Below, piece by piece: positions 33,961 to 43,232 of a DNA stretch of 64,000 nucleotides (within the stretch, counting starts at the first letter, position 1; each line of letters starts with the position of its first letter). Location: the NCBI GenBank assembly GCA_002298785.1, contig DBMR01000040.1:62001-126000 (forward strand), read 5' to 3'. Under the pieces are notes generated by a model. It saw only the letters and a program-made list of their open reading frames with translations, had not been told where the DNA came from and made no database searches. Both the position numbers and the translations under genes were made by a program. Source of the DNA: Verrucomicrobia subdivision 3 bacterium UBA693 (GTDB taxonomy: Bacteria; Verrucomicrobiota; Verrucomicrobiia; Limisphaerales; UBA8199).

Positions 33961-34347
33961 CTATTTCACCTCGGGTACTGGGCGGAATCCATCCAGCCAA
34001 TGCATGAAACTCAAGATGGGGTGGCGCCTGAGCAACCGCGGCCCCGAGTAACGCATCACCACTTTAACCTCGTCCCGCATCTTCTTCTGGTAGCAGTGCA
34101 CCGGGCATTTGGCGCAGGTCGGTTTCGCTGGGCCGAACCGGCACCGGTCCAGTCGCAGTTCGGCGTAAGTCAATAAGTTCTGGCAATCGGTACACAATTC
34201 TCCCTGGGATTTGTGCTGCCCTCGACAATACAGTTCCATCATCAAGGTCATGGTGCGAAATTCCCGCCGCAGCCGGCGATCGGTGAACTTGGCTCCCGAA
34301 ACTGCCACCGGGGTCTCCTCCGCACTAATACTTTGTGTGCACATCAT
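33961..34347 (-). CDS. ygbA: YgbA-type nitrous oxide-stimulated promoter family protein
   Basis: 128 residues. The middle and C-terminal part is the YgbA_NO family: EFRTMTLMMELYCRGQHKSQ, then LCTDCQNLLTYAELRLDRCR, FGPAKPTCAKCPVHCYQKKM and VMRYSGPRLLRRHPILSFMH. Seven Cys in a compact region suggest a metal or Fe-S centre. In enteric bacteria ygbA is NsrR-controlled and helps growth under nitrosative stress. An FNR-type palindrome lies just upstream (34381-34394). The N-terminal 20 residues are longer than in E. coli YgbA, so the true start could be slightly downstream. Confidence 0.85.
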   Translation of the reverse strand: MMCTQSISAEETPVAVSGAKFTDRRLRREFRTMTLMMELYCRGQHKSQGELCTDCQNLLTYAELRLDRCRFGPAKPTCAKCPVHCYQKKMRDEVKVVMRYSGPRLLRRHPILSFMHWLDGFRPVPEVK

Positions 34348-34349
34348 GG

Positions 34350-34355
34350 TCTAAA
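34350..34355 (-). promoter_or_regulatory. Possible -10 box for ygbA
   Basis: Read on the minus strand this is TTTAGA, directly upstream of the ATG. With the FNR-type site centred about 44 nt upstream of the implied start of transcription, the mRNA would be nearly leaderless or the true start codon lies further in. Weak evidence. Confidence 0.25.
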
Positions 34356-34380
34356 CTCCGCCATGCACGGACTTCGAGCC

Positions 34381-34394
34381 TTGACTGCCGTCAA
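34381..34394. promoter_or_regulatory. FNR/CRP-family operator-like palindrome upstream of ygbA
   Basis: TTGAC-TGCC-GTCAA is a perfect 5-4-5 palindrome matching the half-site pattern of FNR/DNR-type regulators (consensus TTGAT-N4-ATCAA and close variants). It lies 34-47 bp ahead of the ygbA ATG on the minus strand, the usual position for control by an oxygen- or NO-sensing regulator. Confidence 0.55.
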
Positions 34395-34479
34395 AGGATT
34401 TGAATTTCCACTTTACGAGCGCGCCCCTTCATAGATCGCGACGAAACCCTCAAAAACCGGCACCTTCCGGGCTCGGAGA

Positions 34480-35871
34480 CTACTGACCGGAGTAATAAGC
34501 GTCGACTTTTGCGGCGACATCGCGGTAACCGATATCCACCTCGTAGATTAGTTTGAACTGATCCACCGCCTCTTCTTTCTTGGTCATGCTTTCAAAGACG
34601 CAGCCGAGGTTATAGATCAGGTCCTTCTTCTCTTCGTCGAAAACGATCTTCTCCTTGATAGCGTTTTGCAAGGTACGTGCGGCGAGATCGAACATTTTCC
34701 GCTTGGCAAAGCACTGCGAGAGCAAATTCATCGAGGCGATGCGCCGGTGGGGATTGGACTGGGATTTCTGGAATTCCTGGATCGCCTCGCTGTATTTTCC
34801 CAACTGGAAACAAAGCTGCCCCAGCTCAAACCGAAACTGAAGATCGGTGGGAAAGCGTTCGACGCGCTTTTGCGCCTCGGCCAATTGAAAAGCCTGCTTC
34901 TCGCTCTGCAGCCGTGCCAGGGTATCCGCGTAATCGTTGCTGTTTGGATCGAGATTCGAGATCACGTGTTCAAGCTTGCGAACCCGGGTTTCAGCCATTG
35001 CTTTATCCAGGGTGGGATCATTCGCGCCCGCGGCGCGGATCCGCTCATAATACCCCAGCGCCGTGTCAAATTCCCCTTTCTGGGTCCAGAGTTCGGCCAG
35101 GTCCTTGAGCAATTTATGATTGCGGGGATCGTTCTGGAGGCGGGCTTCGTATTCGCGAATCAGGCGCGCCGCGGTATCTTCAGATTTTACGGAACGGCTT
35201 TCCTGCTCGAGCGTGACCGCTTCCTGCTCATTGCGCAAAATATCGCGGTAAGACCCGGTGCCGTCCGACAGGGCCTCGTAGCCGCCTTCGTCGAGGGTCT
35301 TGCGCGCGGAAAGGTCTTTGAGCGCCTGGGCCAGATCGTTGTCCGTGGGGTTGGCGCGGTAAAGCTCGGCCAGGATCCGTTCGCCACGCACGGATTCGCC
35401 CAGAGCACCCAAAGCGTGCGCGTATTGAATAGCCACGTGCTTGTCGGTGGGGGAATTGCGATTGAGTACCTCGAGAGACATTAAGGCGGTGCGAGGCATC
35501 TCCAGGGCATTCGCCACGTCCACCACCAGGCGATGCGCGGAGTTGCTCTGGGGATCGCTGCTGAGTATTTGCTCAACAACGTGCAGAGCTTCGGCGGGAT
35601 CTTTGCGAGCCGCCATCTGGGCTTTTGCCAGCATCGGCGAGGAGCTTGCGTTGCTCAGCATCTTCTTGAAAAATCCGGTGCTCTTGCCCGCTTTCTGCTG
35701 CTGGGCGGAGCGCAATTCCTTGCGCACCTCGTGCAGCCCGGGCTCACGCTGCAAGACCTGGGTAAAAAGATCGATAGCGTATTCGAAATTATCCCGGACC
35801 AGGGCATCGTGTCCTCGGGTATAAAGACCGCGCAGCTCGCGCGGCATCTCATTGAGACTTTTCTCAGCCAT
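34480..35871 (-). CDS. Tetratricopeptide-repeat protein
   Basis: 463 residues, soluble and without signal peptide. Repeats with TPR character run through the chain: LYTRGHDALVRDNFEYAIDL (about 15-34), AEALHVVEQILSSDPQSNSA, HKLLKDLAELWTQKGEFDTA, FRFELGQLCFQLGKYSEAIQ (about 350-369) and DLIYNLGCVFESMTKKEEAV. Likely a scaffold for protein contacts; no enzymatic motif is seen. Divergent from the lemA/M48 genes across a 197-bp gap. Function unknown. Confidence 0.75.
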   Translation of the reverse strand: MAEKSLNEMPRELRGLYTRGHDALVRDNFEYAIDLFTQVLQREPGLHEVRKELRSAQQQKAGKSTGFFKKMLSNASSSPMLAKAQMAARKDPAEALHVVEQILSSDPQSNSAHRLVVDVANALEMPRTALMSLEVLNRNSPTDKHVAIQYAHALGALGESVRGERILAELYRANPTDNDLAQALKDLSARKTLDEGGYEALSDGTGSYRDILRNEQEAVTLEQESRSVKSEDTAARLIREYEARLQNDPRNHKLLKDLAELWTQKGEFDTALGYYERIRAAGANDPTLDKAMAETRVRKLEHVISNLDPNSNDYADTLARLQSEKQAFQLAEAQKRVERFPTDLQFRFELGQLCFQLGKYSEAIQEFQKSQSNPHRRIASMNLLSQCFAKRKMFDLAARTLQNAIKEKIVFDEEKKDLIYNLGCVFESMTKKEEAVDQFKLIYEVDIGYRDVAAKVDAYYSGQ

Positions 35872-36012
35872 AGGTCTAATGTATCTACGACTCCGGCTGG
35901 CTCCAATCGAAAAAGCGAACTACACGGCTCCCGGGATAATCCGCAATAACCCCGATGCCGACATGCGGCAGTCGCCGGGCAGACTGGACGCGCTCCAAAC
36001 CTGCGCCCGGTT

Positions 36013-36018
36013 TATAAT
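36013..36018 (+). promoter_or_regulatory. TATAAT -10-like box upstream of lemA
   Basis: Perfect TATAAT 51 nt before the lemA ATG in the divergent gap; no good -35 at 16-18 nt spacing. Confidence 0.3.
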
Positions 36019-36068
36019 TGCTCGCGTCACCACTTTGGCCTACCTGTTTAGTCAATTAGAGAGCTATT

Positions 36069-36668
36069 ATGATTCAACCCATTCTATTCATTGCGATCCT
36101 GGTGGTGCCGGTCCTGCTGTTGTTCCTCTGGGCGATTGGCGCCTTCAACCGGTTGGTCACGCTCCGCAACCGCTTCAAGAATGCGTTTGCGCAAATCGAC
36201 GTCCAACTCAAACGCCGCTACGACCTGATCCCGAACCTGGTCGAAACTGCCAAGGGCTACCTCAAGCACGAGCGCGGCACGCTCGAAGCCGTGGTCGCTG
36301 CCCGCAACGCCGCTGCGGCCGCCCAGTCCAAGGCTGCCCTGTCCCCCGGCGATGCCGTGGCCATGCAGGGCTTGTCCGGGGCGGAAACCGCCCTCACCGG
36401 CGCCCTGGGGCGGTTCTTCGCCCTCGCGGAGGCTTATCCCGACCTGAAGGCCAACACCACCATGAACGGCCTCATGGAGGAGTTGACCTCAACTGAAAAC
36501 AAAGTCGCCTTCGCCCGCCAGGCGTACAATGACGCCGTGATGCAATACAATACCGGTCGCGAGATGTTTCCGGCCAACATTATCGCCGGCGCGTTCAGCT
36601 TCACTCCCGCTGAATTGTTCGTCGTCGAAAAGCCTGAGGAAAAGCAAGCTCCCAAGGTCACCTTTTGA
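36069..36668 (+). CDS. lemA: LemA family protein
   Basis: 199 residues, with one N-terminal membrane helix (QPILFIAILVVPVLLLFLWA) and a long helical LemA domain: FNRLVTLRNRFKNAFAQIDV, then QLKRRYDLIPNLVETAKGYL, ENKVAFARQAYNDAVMQYNT and the C-terminal FPANIIAGAFSFTPAELFVV. Typical length. LemA genes are often paired with M48 proteases, as here (53 nt to the next gene). Exact role unknown; probably membrane-associated, possibly with the active part on the outside. Confidence 0.92.
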   Translation: MIQPILFIAILVVPVLLLFLWAIGAFNRLVTLRNRFKNAFAQIDVQLKRRYDLIPNLVETAKGYLKHERGTLEAVVAARNAAAAAQSKAALSPGDAVAMQGLSGAETALTGALGRFFALAEAYPDLKANTTMNGLMEELTSTENKVAFARQAYNDAVMQYNTGREMFPANIIAGAFSFTPAELFVVEKPEEKQAPKVTF

Positions 36669-36721
36669 TCCGGGACGAAAACTTTCGGAATGCGGTTTAG
36701 TGCGTTGCAGCTTTTGCTGCC

Positions 36722-38701
36722 ATGGACTTCTTTAAACAACAGGACGACTCGCGGCGCCACACCCGCTGGTTAGTGATTTATTTCGGCTTGGGAGTGGCAG
36801 GTATCACGATGTGCCTTTACCTGGCATCCCTGCTGATCTTCACTGGAGTCACCCATGACCGACGACATCGGCCGGCGGTATCCCAACGTGTGGAACTTTG
36901 GCGCCCGCAGCTTTTTCTGTGGGTGAGCGGTTTGACGCTAAGCGTCATCGGGGTGGGGAGCCTGTCCAAGATCCTGGAACTTTCCCAGGGCGGGTCGGTG
37001 GTGGCCACTAGCCTGGGCGGACGCCTGATCAACCCCAACGCTACCAATCCGGACGAGCGCAAGCTGCTGAACATCGTGGAAGAGATGGCCATCGCTTCGG
37101 GCATCCCGGTGCCCCAGGTTTACGTGCTGCCTGGTGAGCGCGGCATCAATTCCTTTGCCGCCGGCAACTCGCCCAGCGACGCCGCGGTTGCGGTCACCTC
37201 GGGTGCGTTACGCGTGCTTTCCCGCGATGAACTGCAAGGGGTCATCGCCCACGAGTTCAGCCACATTCTCAACGGCGACATGCGGCTCAACTTGCGTTTG
37301 ATGGGGGTGATCTTCGGCATTATGTGCCTCGCGGTCATCGGCCGGGTGCTCCTCGAAGTGCGCTCCAGTGGCCGGGATAAGAACCCCCTGCCCCTTATCG
37401 GACTGGCCCTGTTGTTGATCGGTTGGATCGGGGTTTTCTTTGGGCGCCTCATTCAAGCGGCCGTCAGCCGCCAGCGCGAGTTTCTAGCCGACGCCTCGGC
37501 TGTGCAGTTCACGCGCAATCCTCTGGGACTGGCAAGCGCGCTAAAGAAAATTGGCGGGTGGAGCAATGGTTCCCAGGTCAACAACGCCCATGCCACTGAA
37601 GCCAGTCATTTGTTCTTTGGCAGCAGCTCTGCCTCCGGTTTTTGGGGGTTCATGGAAACCCATCCGCCGCTCGAGTCCCGCATCAGGGCCCTCGATCCAA
37701 ATTTTGATGGGGTCTACCCGAAAGTTGCCGCCTCGGAGTTTGCCACCGCTCCGCAGGAAAGCACCGCTGTCGGCGCCCCGCCTCTCCGCGTTTTCCCCAT
37801 TCCTGGACGCCCTAACGTCGCCGCGATTGCCGGTTCAAAGGCGCATCCCGTGGCACCCGTTATCGTAACTTCGGGCCTGCTATCGACCGTCGGTAATCCG
37901 GAAAAGGCAAACCTGCGGTTCGCGGCAACATTACATGAGGAACTATCCGCCCGGGTACAGATGGAGGCCCGGGATCCACTTGGCGCTTGCGCCATCATTT
38001 ACGCCCTGTTGCTGAGCGAACAACCGGAAGTGCACCAAATTCAAGTAACAGGCCTGACAGAGCAAGCCGGCCCCGAAGCGGTGGCGGAAACCCTTCGCCT
38101 GGAAGGCGAGATTCGCGCGCTGGCCGCCCATGCGAAGCTCCCCCTCGTGAACCTGGCAATGCCCGCGCTACGGCTCATGTCTCAATCCCAATTTGAGCAA
38201 TTCCAGGCGGCCACCCGCGGCTTGATCGAAGCTGATCGCCAGGTCGATCTCTTCGAATTCATGCTGCAAAAAATCGTAGTGCGGCACCTGGCGCCGCATT
38301 TCGCCGAACCTCCCCGTGAAGCCGTCGAATTCTATGCCTTGCGCCCGCTCGCACAGGATTGCGCGGTCCTATTATCCGCCCTGGCCTACGCCGGCCAGAC
38401 GGAATCAGAGGCAATCGCCACTGCCTTTCGACGCGGAGCGGAGGTCATCAGCTATTCAGCCCGCACCCCGTTGCGTCTAGAGGAGAGGAGCAATTGCGAG
38501 CTGGCGCATATCGACCAGGCTCTCAATCGCCTCGCTCGGGCGGTTCCTCAGATCCGCAAACTCACACTGCAATCCTGTTTGCGAACGGTGGCGGCCGATG
38601 AGCTTGTGACCGAGTTGGAGGCAGAACTGTTGCGCGCGATCGCTGATGCCCTGGCTTGCCCTCTGCCTCCGGAGTTTAGCGCACCAGCGACCCAATCGTA
38701 G
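36722..38701 (+). CDS. M48-family membrane metallopeptidase (HtpX-like)
   Basis: 659 residues. Two N-terminal helices, then the M48 core: the zinc motif HEFSH (H177-H181) in LQGVIAHEFSHILNGDMRLN, two further helices and the third zinc ligand E251 in SRQREFLADASAVQFTRNPL. The unusually long C-terminal half (about 330-659, Ala/Glu-rich, no membrane segments) is not a standard HtpX part. HtpX-like enzymes degrade misfolded membrane proteins. The lemA gene precedes it, a pair seen in many bacteria. Confidence 0.9.
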   Translation: MDFFKQQDDSRRHTRWLVIYFGLGVAGITMCLYLASLLIFTGVTHDRRHRPAVSQRVELWRPQLFLWVSGLTLSVIGVGSLSKILELSQGGSVVATSLGGRLINPNATNPDERKLLNIVEEMAIASGIPVPQVYVLPGERGINSFAAGNSPSDAAVAVTSGALRVLSRDELQGVIAHEFSHILNGDMRLNLRLMGVIFGIMCLAVIGRVLLEVRSSGRDKNPLPLIGLALLLIGWIGVFFGRLIQAAVSRQREFLADASAVQFTRNPLGLASALKKIGGWSNGSQVNNAHATEASHLFFGSSSASGFWGFMETHPPLESRIRALDPNFDGVYPKVAASEFATAPQESTAVGAPPLRVFPIPGRPNVAAIAGSKAHPVAPVIVTSGLLSTVGNPEKANLRFAATLHEELSARVQMEARDPLGACAIIYALLLSEQPEVHQIQVTGLTEQAGPEAVAETLRLEGEIRALAAHAKLPLVNLAMPALRLMSQSQFEQFQAATRGLIEADRQVDLFEFMLQKIVVRHLAPHFAEPPREAVEFYALRPLAQDCAVLLSALAYAGQTESEAIATAFRRGAEVISYSARTPLRLEERSNCELAHIDQALNRLARAVPQIRKLTLQSCLRTVAADELVTELEAELLRAIADALACPLPPEFSAPATQS

Positions 38702-38744
38702 CTTCGGGTTGCGGCGGCACGAAGGTCACGAATTCCCTCGCCCC

Positions 38745-39935
38745 CTACGGCTTGGACGAAATCCGATAGATATGAACCTCCCAGGGGTCGAAATGGTCCT
38801 GGAACACACCATCCTGCGACGGCAACGACCGACTCTCATGGAGCACCTCCACCCGTGATGCACGGGATCCGCCGTGAGTGAACCGCGCGGTTACATTGGT
38901 GCCCTGCATCTCGACCGCGAAAAGATAAGTCGAGCTTCCCAACTCTCGAGCGAGCAACGCGACCTTGCCTCCGGCGGAGAGTGATTCCACCCGGTTTTGG
39001 GGCGCGGAACGCCCGGCGTTCAATACGGACGCTAAGCTACTGATCTGGTGGTTTAGCCGCCCCACCGCCGTCAGCATTTCTGCGTCATCCAGCAACGCCG
39101 GTTCACGAAACACTGGCTTAAACTGATGCACGAAGTAAATCAATCCACGGGAGCCGTGGATGATGGACATCCAGGCTTCCGCCTTAACCTCATGCGGCGT
39201 TGGCTTGCGGCTGACGTTCGAGATACGCGTGCATTCCAGGCAATTCCAGACTGGTTTGGCACCCTGCCCCCACCGCACCAGTCGCTCTACTCCTCGTGCC
39301 ACGTACCACAACTTGCCCGCTACTTCCTGGCGGTCGTGCACCGCCGGGTAGATATCAAACGATACGACATCCGCTCCCGCCAGGTAGCGCGGGTAATCCT
39401 CTGGATGCCGAGTGCGCTTGCCCCGGCCGTAGTAATCGTCCCAGGCCACCCCCTGCCCCAGGTTTAACAGCACGGGACGGCTGGGATCACGTTGCTGTAT
39501 CCGCTGATAATCCGCGACGATTCGCTCCGGGGCCACCGGATCGCCCCAACCGAGCCCCGCGCCGAGCGATTGCGCATTATCCGGCTCATCGCCGTGCATC
39601 CAGCCCATAATCGTATCGTCATCGAGCCGTCGCAGGGCTACTTCATTCTGTTCACAAATCACCCGCATCCCCGCCTGCTTGAGCATCGCGAGTTGCTCCT
39701 CGGTCGGCCCCTTCCACAATCCAACATAAGTATTGAACCCAGCCGCACGGTATTTGACCGCATTTCGAGGGTCCTGAAGCCAAACTGCGATGGGAAAATA
39801 GCCTGGCTCCGTGGAGGGTCCGTGCGACCAGGAGCGATAGGGCGAACCAGCAGCCAATTCTGTGGTGACGGGCTCCGCCTCCAGGTGCGCAACAGCCAAC
39901 AAAGCCACCAGGAACAACACTCTCATCCAATTCAT
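38745..39935 (-). CDS. Secreted TIM-barrel-like glycoside hydrolase-type protein, family not identified
   Basis: 396 residues. A signal peptide (WMRVLFLVALLAVAHLEAEP) precedes a domain that reads like an (alpha/beta)8 glycosidase: FPIAVWLQDPRNAVKYRAAG, NTYVGLWKGPTEEQLAMLKQ, then GWMHGDEPDN, VLLNLGQGVAW, ADVVSFDIYPAVHDR and SIIHGSRGLIYFVHQF. Acidic residues in GDEPDN and SFDIYP are catalytic candidates. A small beta-rich C-terminal end follows. The start could be either of the close ATGs at 39935 and 39926. It neighbours GH51 and GH29 genes. I cannot assign a GH family. Confidence 0.6.
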   Translation of the reverse strand: MNWMRVLFLVALLAVAHLEAEPVTTELAAGSPYRSWSHGPSTEPGYFPIAVWLQDPRNAVKYRAAGFNTYVGLWKGPTEEQLAMLKQAGMRVICEQNEVALRRLDDDTIMGWMHGDEPDNAQSLGAGLGWGDPVAPERIVADYQRIQQRDPSRPVLLNLGQGVAWDDYYGRGKRTRHPEDYPRYLAGADVVSFDIYPAVHDRQEVAGKLWYVARGVERLVRWGQGAKPVWNCLECTRISNVSRKPTPHEVKAEAWMSIIHGSRGLIYFVHQFKPVFREPALLDDAEMLTAVGRLNHQISSLASVLNAGRSAPQNRVESLSAGGKVALLARELGSSTYLFAVEMQGTNVTARFTHGGSRASRVEVLHESRSLPSQDGVFQDHFDPWEVHIYRISSKP

Positions 39936-40037
39936 GTAACTCCACCACCTTCCCGCCCATCTGCCCGAGGCGGCGGATCAAACTGAGGTTTGGTTCGCAA
40001 GGCAACAGGCGAGGCGGGGTGCGTTTATCGGTGGCTC

Positions 40038-41585
40038 CTACTCAAGCTCCAGGGACACGACGGATTTAGCGGGGAGTTTTGCGGTGAACCCGCCCTCGTT
40101 AACGCGGCAATTGAGAAAGGCGCCGGGTTGAACCGCCTGCGGGTTCTCAAACGTATTATGCGCGTGCATGTCTTCCGCTGTCAGCACTCGCCCGGAAATC
40201 GCTCCGGGTTTAACCCCGCGGATCGCGCCATTGACGGACACCGATGTCCGGGGATTCAGATTGCACAAGGTCACATGCAACTTCCCGTCCTTGGCCCGCG
40301 AAGCCGAAACGCTCACGCCGGGGATCGCATTGGTCCCGGAGGTATAGTTGGGCGCCTCCAATTCGCACGGCAACCGCCGCGCGTCGTGATGCACCGTGTA
40401 CATTTCATACACGTGATAGGTCGGCGTGACGGTCATTTTCTCCTTATCTGTCAGGATCATCGCCTGCAACACATTGATGGTTTGCGCAATGTTCGCCATC
40501 CGGACACGGTCGCTGTGGTTGTTGAAAATATTCAGGGTGACGCCAGCCACCAGCGCATCCCGTAACGTGTTTTGTTGGTACAGAAAACCAGGATTCGTTC
40601 CTGGTTCTACGGCATGCCAGGTACCCCATTCGTCCACCACCAGGGCCACGCGCTTTTGCGGGTCGTATTTATCCATGATTTCGCAATTCCTGGTCACCAA
40701 CTCCTCCATGCGCAACGCGCTTCTGAGCAGCACAAACCAATCCTCCTCCTCGAACTCCCGTGCGGGCTTTCGCGTCCGGCCTGACCCGCAATAATAATGG
40801 AGCGCCAGCCCGTCCATCCGTTTCCCCGCTTCCTTCATCATCACCTCGGTCCAATTAAAATCTCCCGAGTTGGGGCCGCACGCGATCTTGAAAATCCGGT
40901 TGGTACCGTAACTCCGCACGTAGGTGGCGTATCGCTTGTATTGATCGGCATAAAACTCCGGGGTCATGTTGCCGCCGCAACCCCAATTCTCATTTCCGAC
41001 CCCAAAGTATTTCACTCCCCAGGGTTGCTCACGCCCGTTGGCTTTCCGCAAACCAGACATCGGGCTCAGACCATCGAAGTTCACATACTCCACCCACTCC
41101 GACATCTCCTTCACCTCGCCGCTCCCCAGGTTCCCACAGATGTAGGGCTGGCAGCCGAGTTGCGCGCAAAAATCCAGAAACTCGTGCGTGCCGAAATGGT
41201 TGTTTTCAACCACGCCGCCCCAATGCGTGTTAATCATGGACGGACGATTTTGCCGCGGCCCGATACCGTCCCGCCAATGGTATTCGTCCGCGAAGCACCC
41301 GCCCGGCCACCTCAGCACCGGGATCTTTATTTGTTTTAGCGCCGCGACCACATCGTTACGGATGCCCCGGGTATTCGGAATCGGGCTGTCCTCGCCTACC
41401 CACACTCCGCCATAAATGCAGTGCCCGAGATGTTCAGAAAAATGTCCGTAGATGTTCCGGTCAATGACCGCTTGCGGCTGGTCGGCATTGATCACCAGTT
41501 GGGCGACAGGCGGTTCGTTTTGCGCCCAGGCCGCGGACCCGGAAAGGATGCAGGCGCCCATCACCAGCGTGAGTCGGAGTTTCAT
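40038..41585 (-). CDS. Secreted GH51 alpha-L-arabinofuranosidase
   Basis: 515 residues with signal peptide ending SAAWA-QNE. The GH51 hallmarks are clear: RNIYGHFSEHLGHCIYGGVW near residue 43, PVLRWPGGCFADEYHWRDGI (about 89-108), acid/base E199 in YFGVGNENWGCGG and nucleophile E319 in VVDEWGTWHA. A C-terminal beta domain follows. The enzyme removes arabinofuranosyl side chains from plant arabinan or arabinoxylan. It is divergent from a GH29 fucosidase gene (118-bp gap), so the two may share control. Confidence 0.9.
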   Translation of the reverse strand: MKLRLTLVMGACILSGSAAWAQNEPPVAQLVINADQPQAVIDRNIYGHFSEHLGHCIYGGVWVGEDSPIPNTRGIRNDVVAALKQIKIPVLRWPGGCFADEYHWRDGIGPRQNRPSMINTHWGGVVENNHFGTHEFLDFCAQLGCQPYICGNLGSGEVKEMSEWVEYVNFDGLSPMSGLRKANGREQPWGVKYFGVGNENWGCGGNMTPEFYADQYKRYATYVRSYGTNRIFKIACGPNSGDFNWTEVMMKEAGKRMDGLALHYYCGSGRTRKPAREFEEEDWFVLLRSALRMEELVTRNCEIMDKYDPQKRVALVVDEWGTWHAVEPGTNPGFLYQQNTLRDALVAGVTLNIFNNHSDRVRMANIAQTINVLQAMILTDKEKMTVTPTYHVYEMYTVHHDARRLPCELEAPNYTSGTNAIPGVSVSASRAKDGKLHVTLCNLNPRTSVSVNGAIRGVKPGAISGRVLTAEDMHAHNTFENPQAVQPGAFLNCRVNEGGFTAKLPAKSVVSLELE

Positions 41586-41703
41586 GCGCTCAATTCACGC
41601 AAATCGGCGGGGTTAAGCAAGCGCGAATGACAGGTCGCGCCGCGGGCGTCGGTTCCCCGGCTTGCCATTGCCGTCCATCATGCAACAATACGGCTCAGCG
41701 CTT

Positions 41704-43131
41704 ATGAAACCATCTGCCATAATCTCGTTTTTCGCAGCGGCAACCCTCTTCCTCGGCAGCGCCCACGGCGCCGACGCGCCCGTCGGCAATGAGCATGCCA
41801 TGAGCAAAGGTTACGTGCCGCCGAAGGACCCTGCCGTCCAAAAAAAGCTCGCGTGGTGGCAAGACCTGAAGTTCGGCCTGATGATGCATTGGGGGACCTA
41901 CAGCCAATGGGGAATCGTCGAGTCCTGGTCCATCTGTCCTGAGGACGAGGGGTGGTGCCAGCGCCGAGGGCAGTATGGCAGCAACTATTTCGGGTACGTG
42001 AGCGCCTACGAGAATCTCCAAAAGACCTTCAACCCGGTGAAGTTTAACCCGGAGAAATGGGCGTCCGCCGCGAAACAGGCCGGCATGCGCTATGTGGTGT
42101 TCACGACCAAGCACCACGATGGCTTTTGCATGTTCGACACGGCGCAAACAACGTATCGCATCACGGCACCGGATTGTCCCTTCCACACTAATTCACGGGC
42201 CAACATTGCCAAAGAAGTGTTCGCCGCCTTTCGCAAAGATGGGTTCGGTATCGGAGCCTATTTTTCCAAGCCGGATTGGCACTCGCCGAACTATTGGTGG
42301 CCTTATTTCCCCCCGAAAGATCGCAACCCAAATTACGACTTGGCGCGCTACCCGGATCGGTGGCGGCAATTCAAGGATTTCACCTGGAAACAGATTGAGG
42401 AACTGATGACCGGTTATGGCAGCATCGATATTCTGTGGCTGGATGGGGGACAAGTGCGACCGCCTCGGCAAGATATCGACATGAACGGCCTGGCCGCCAT
42501 GGCCAGGAAACATCAGCCTGGATTGCTCGTCGTAGATCGCACGGTCACTGGCGAAAACGAAAATTATTGCACCCCGGAAAATGAAGTTCCCGGGCAGTTG
42601 CTCCCCTATCCGTGGGAAACCTGCATGACGATGGCCACTTCCTGGAGCTATGTTCCGAATGACAAATATAAGAGTCCCGGCACGATTGTTCGACACCTTT
42701 GCCGTATTGTGGCACGCGGAGGCTGTCTCCTCCTGAACATCGGCCCCGGACCAGATGGCGATTTTGACCCTGTCGCTTATGATCGCCTGGACAAAGTCGG
42801 GCGTTGGATGGGAATCAACAGCGAGGCAATTTATGAGACCCGCCCCATCAAGCCTTATGAACAAGGGGAATGGGCTTTCACGGCCCGCAAAGACGGCACC
42901 GTCTATGCCTTGTTGCTGGCAAAAGATGACCAATCCTCACTACCCGAGACCGTGTCGATTCCCGACGAACTCGCAAGTGGAATCACGCAGGTGTCTCTGC
43001 TCGGTTACGGCGCGCTTAAGCCCGACGGTGGATCGAAAGGCAAACGGGGTTGGATGATACCGGCTGAGGCTCGGAAGCAGCTTCCCAACGGTTATGCCTG
43101 GGCATTCAAGCTGACAAAGTCCGGATCGTGA
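41704..43131 (+). CDS. Secreted GH29 alpha-L-fucosidase
   Basis: 475 residues from the ATG at 41704 (the frame opens a little earlier, outside the signal peptide), signal peptide ending SAHGA. GH29 blocks: WWQDLKFGLMMHWGTYSQWG (51-70), MRYVVFTTKHHDGFCMFDT (128-146) and the nucleophile D247 in DILWLDGGQVR. A beta-sandwich C-terminal part is present (about 365-475). It would release terminal fucose from glycans. Divergent from the arabinofuranosidase gene; convergent with a lipoprotein gene after a 101-bp gap with no clear hairpin. Confidence 0.9.
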   Translation: MKPSAIISFFAAATLFLGSAHGADAPVGNEHAMSKGYVPPKDPAVQKKLAWWQDLKFGLMMHWGTYSQWGIVESWSICPEDEGWCQRRGQYGSNYFGYVSAYENLQKTFNPVKFNPEKWASAAKQAGMRYVVFTTKHHDGFCMFDTAQTTYRITAPDCPFHTNSRANIAKEVFAAFRKDGFGIGAYFSKPDWHSPNYWWPYFPPKDRNPNYDLARYPDRWRQFKDFTWKQIEELMTGYGSIDILWLDGGQVRPPRQDIDMNGLAAMARKHQPGLLVVDRTVTGENENYCTPENEVPGQLLPYPWETCMTMATSWSYVPNDKYKSPGTIVRHLCRIVARGGCLLLNIGPGPDGDFDPVAYDRLDKVGRWMGINSEAIYETRPIKPYEQGEWAFTARKDGTVYALLLAKDDQSSLPETVSIPDELASGITQVSLLGYGALKPDGGSKGKRGWMIPAEARKQLPNGYAWAFKLTKSGS

Positions 43132-43232
43132 CCTTGACAGGTGCGCGGTCCGCAAGGAGGCATGACCAGCCAACGCGCCGTCTCACCGGCCGCGCGCAAG
43201 CCGTCGAACACCAACACTTCGCACGGAAAGGA

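Noticed and set aside
34666..35484. Plus-strand open frame of 272 codons opposite the TPR gene
   Set aside because: Sense strand shows regular TPR helices and a sensible start; the antisense product has no recognisable domain.
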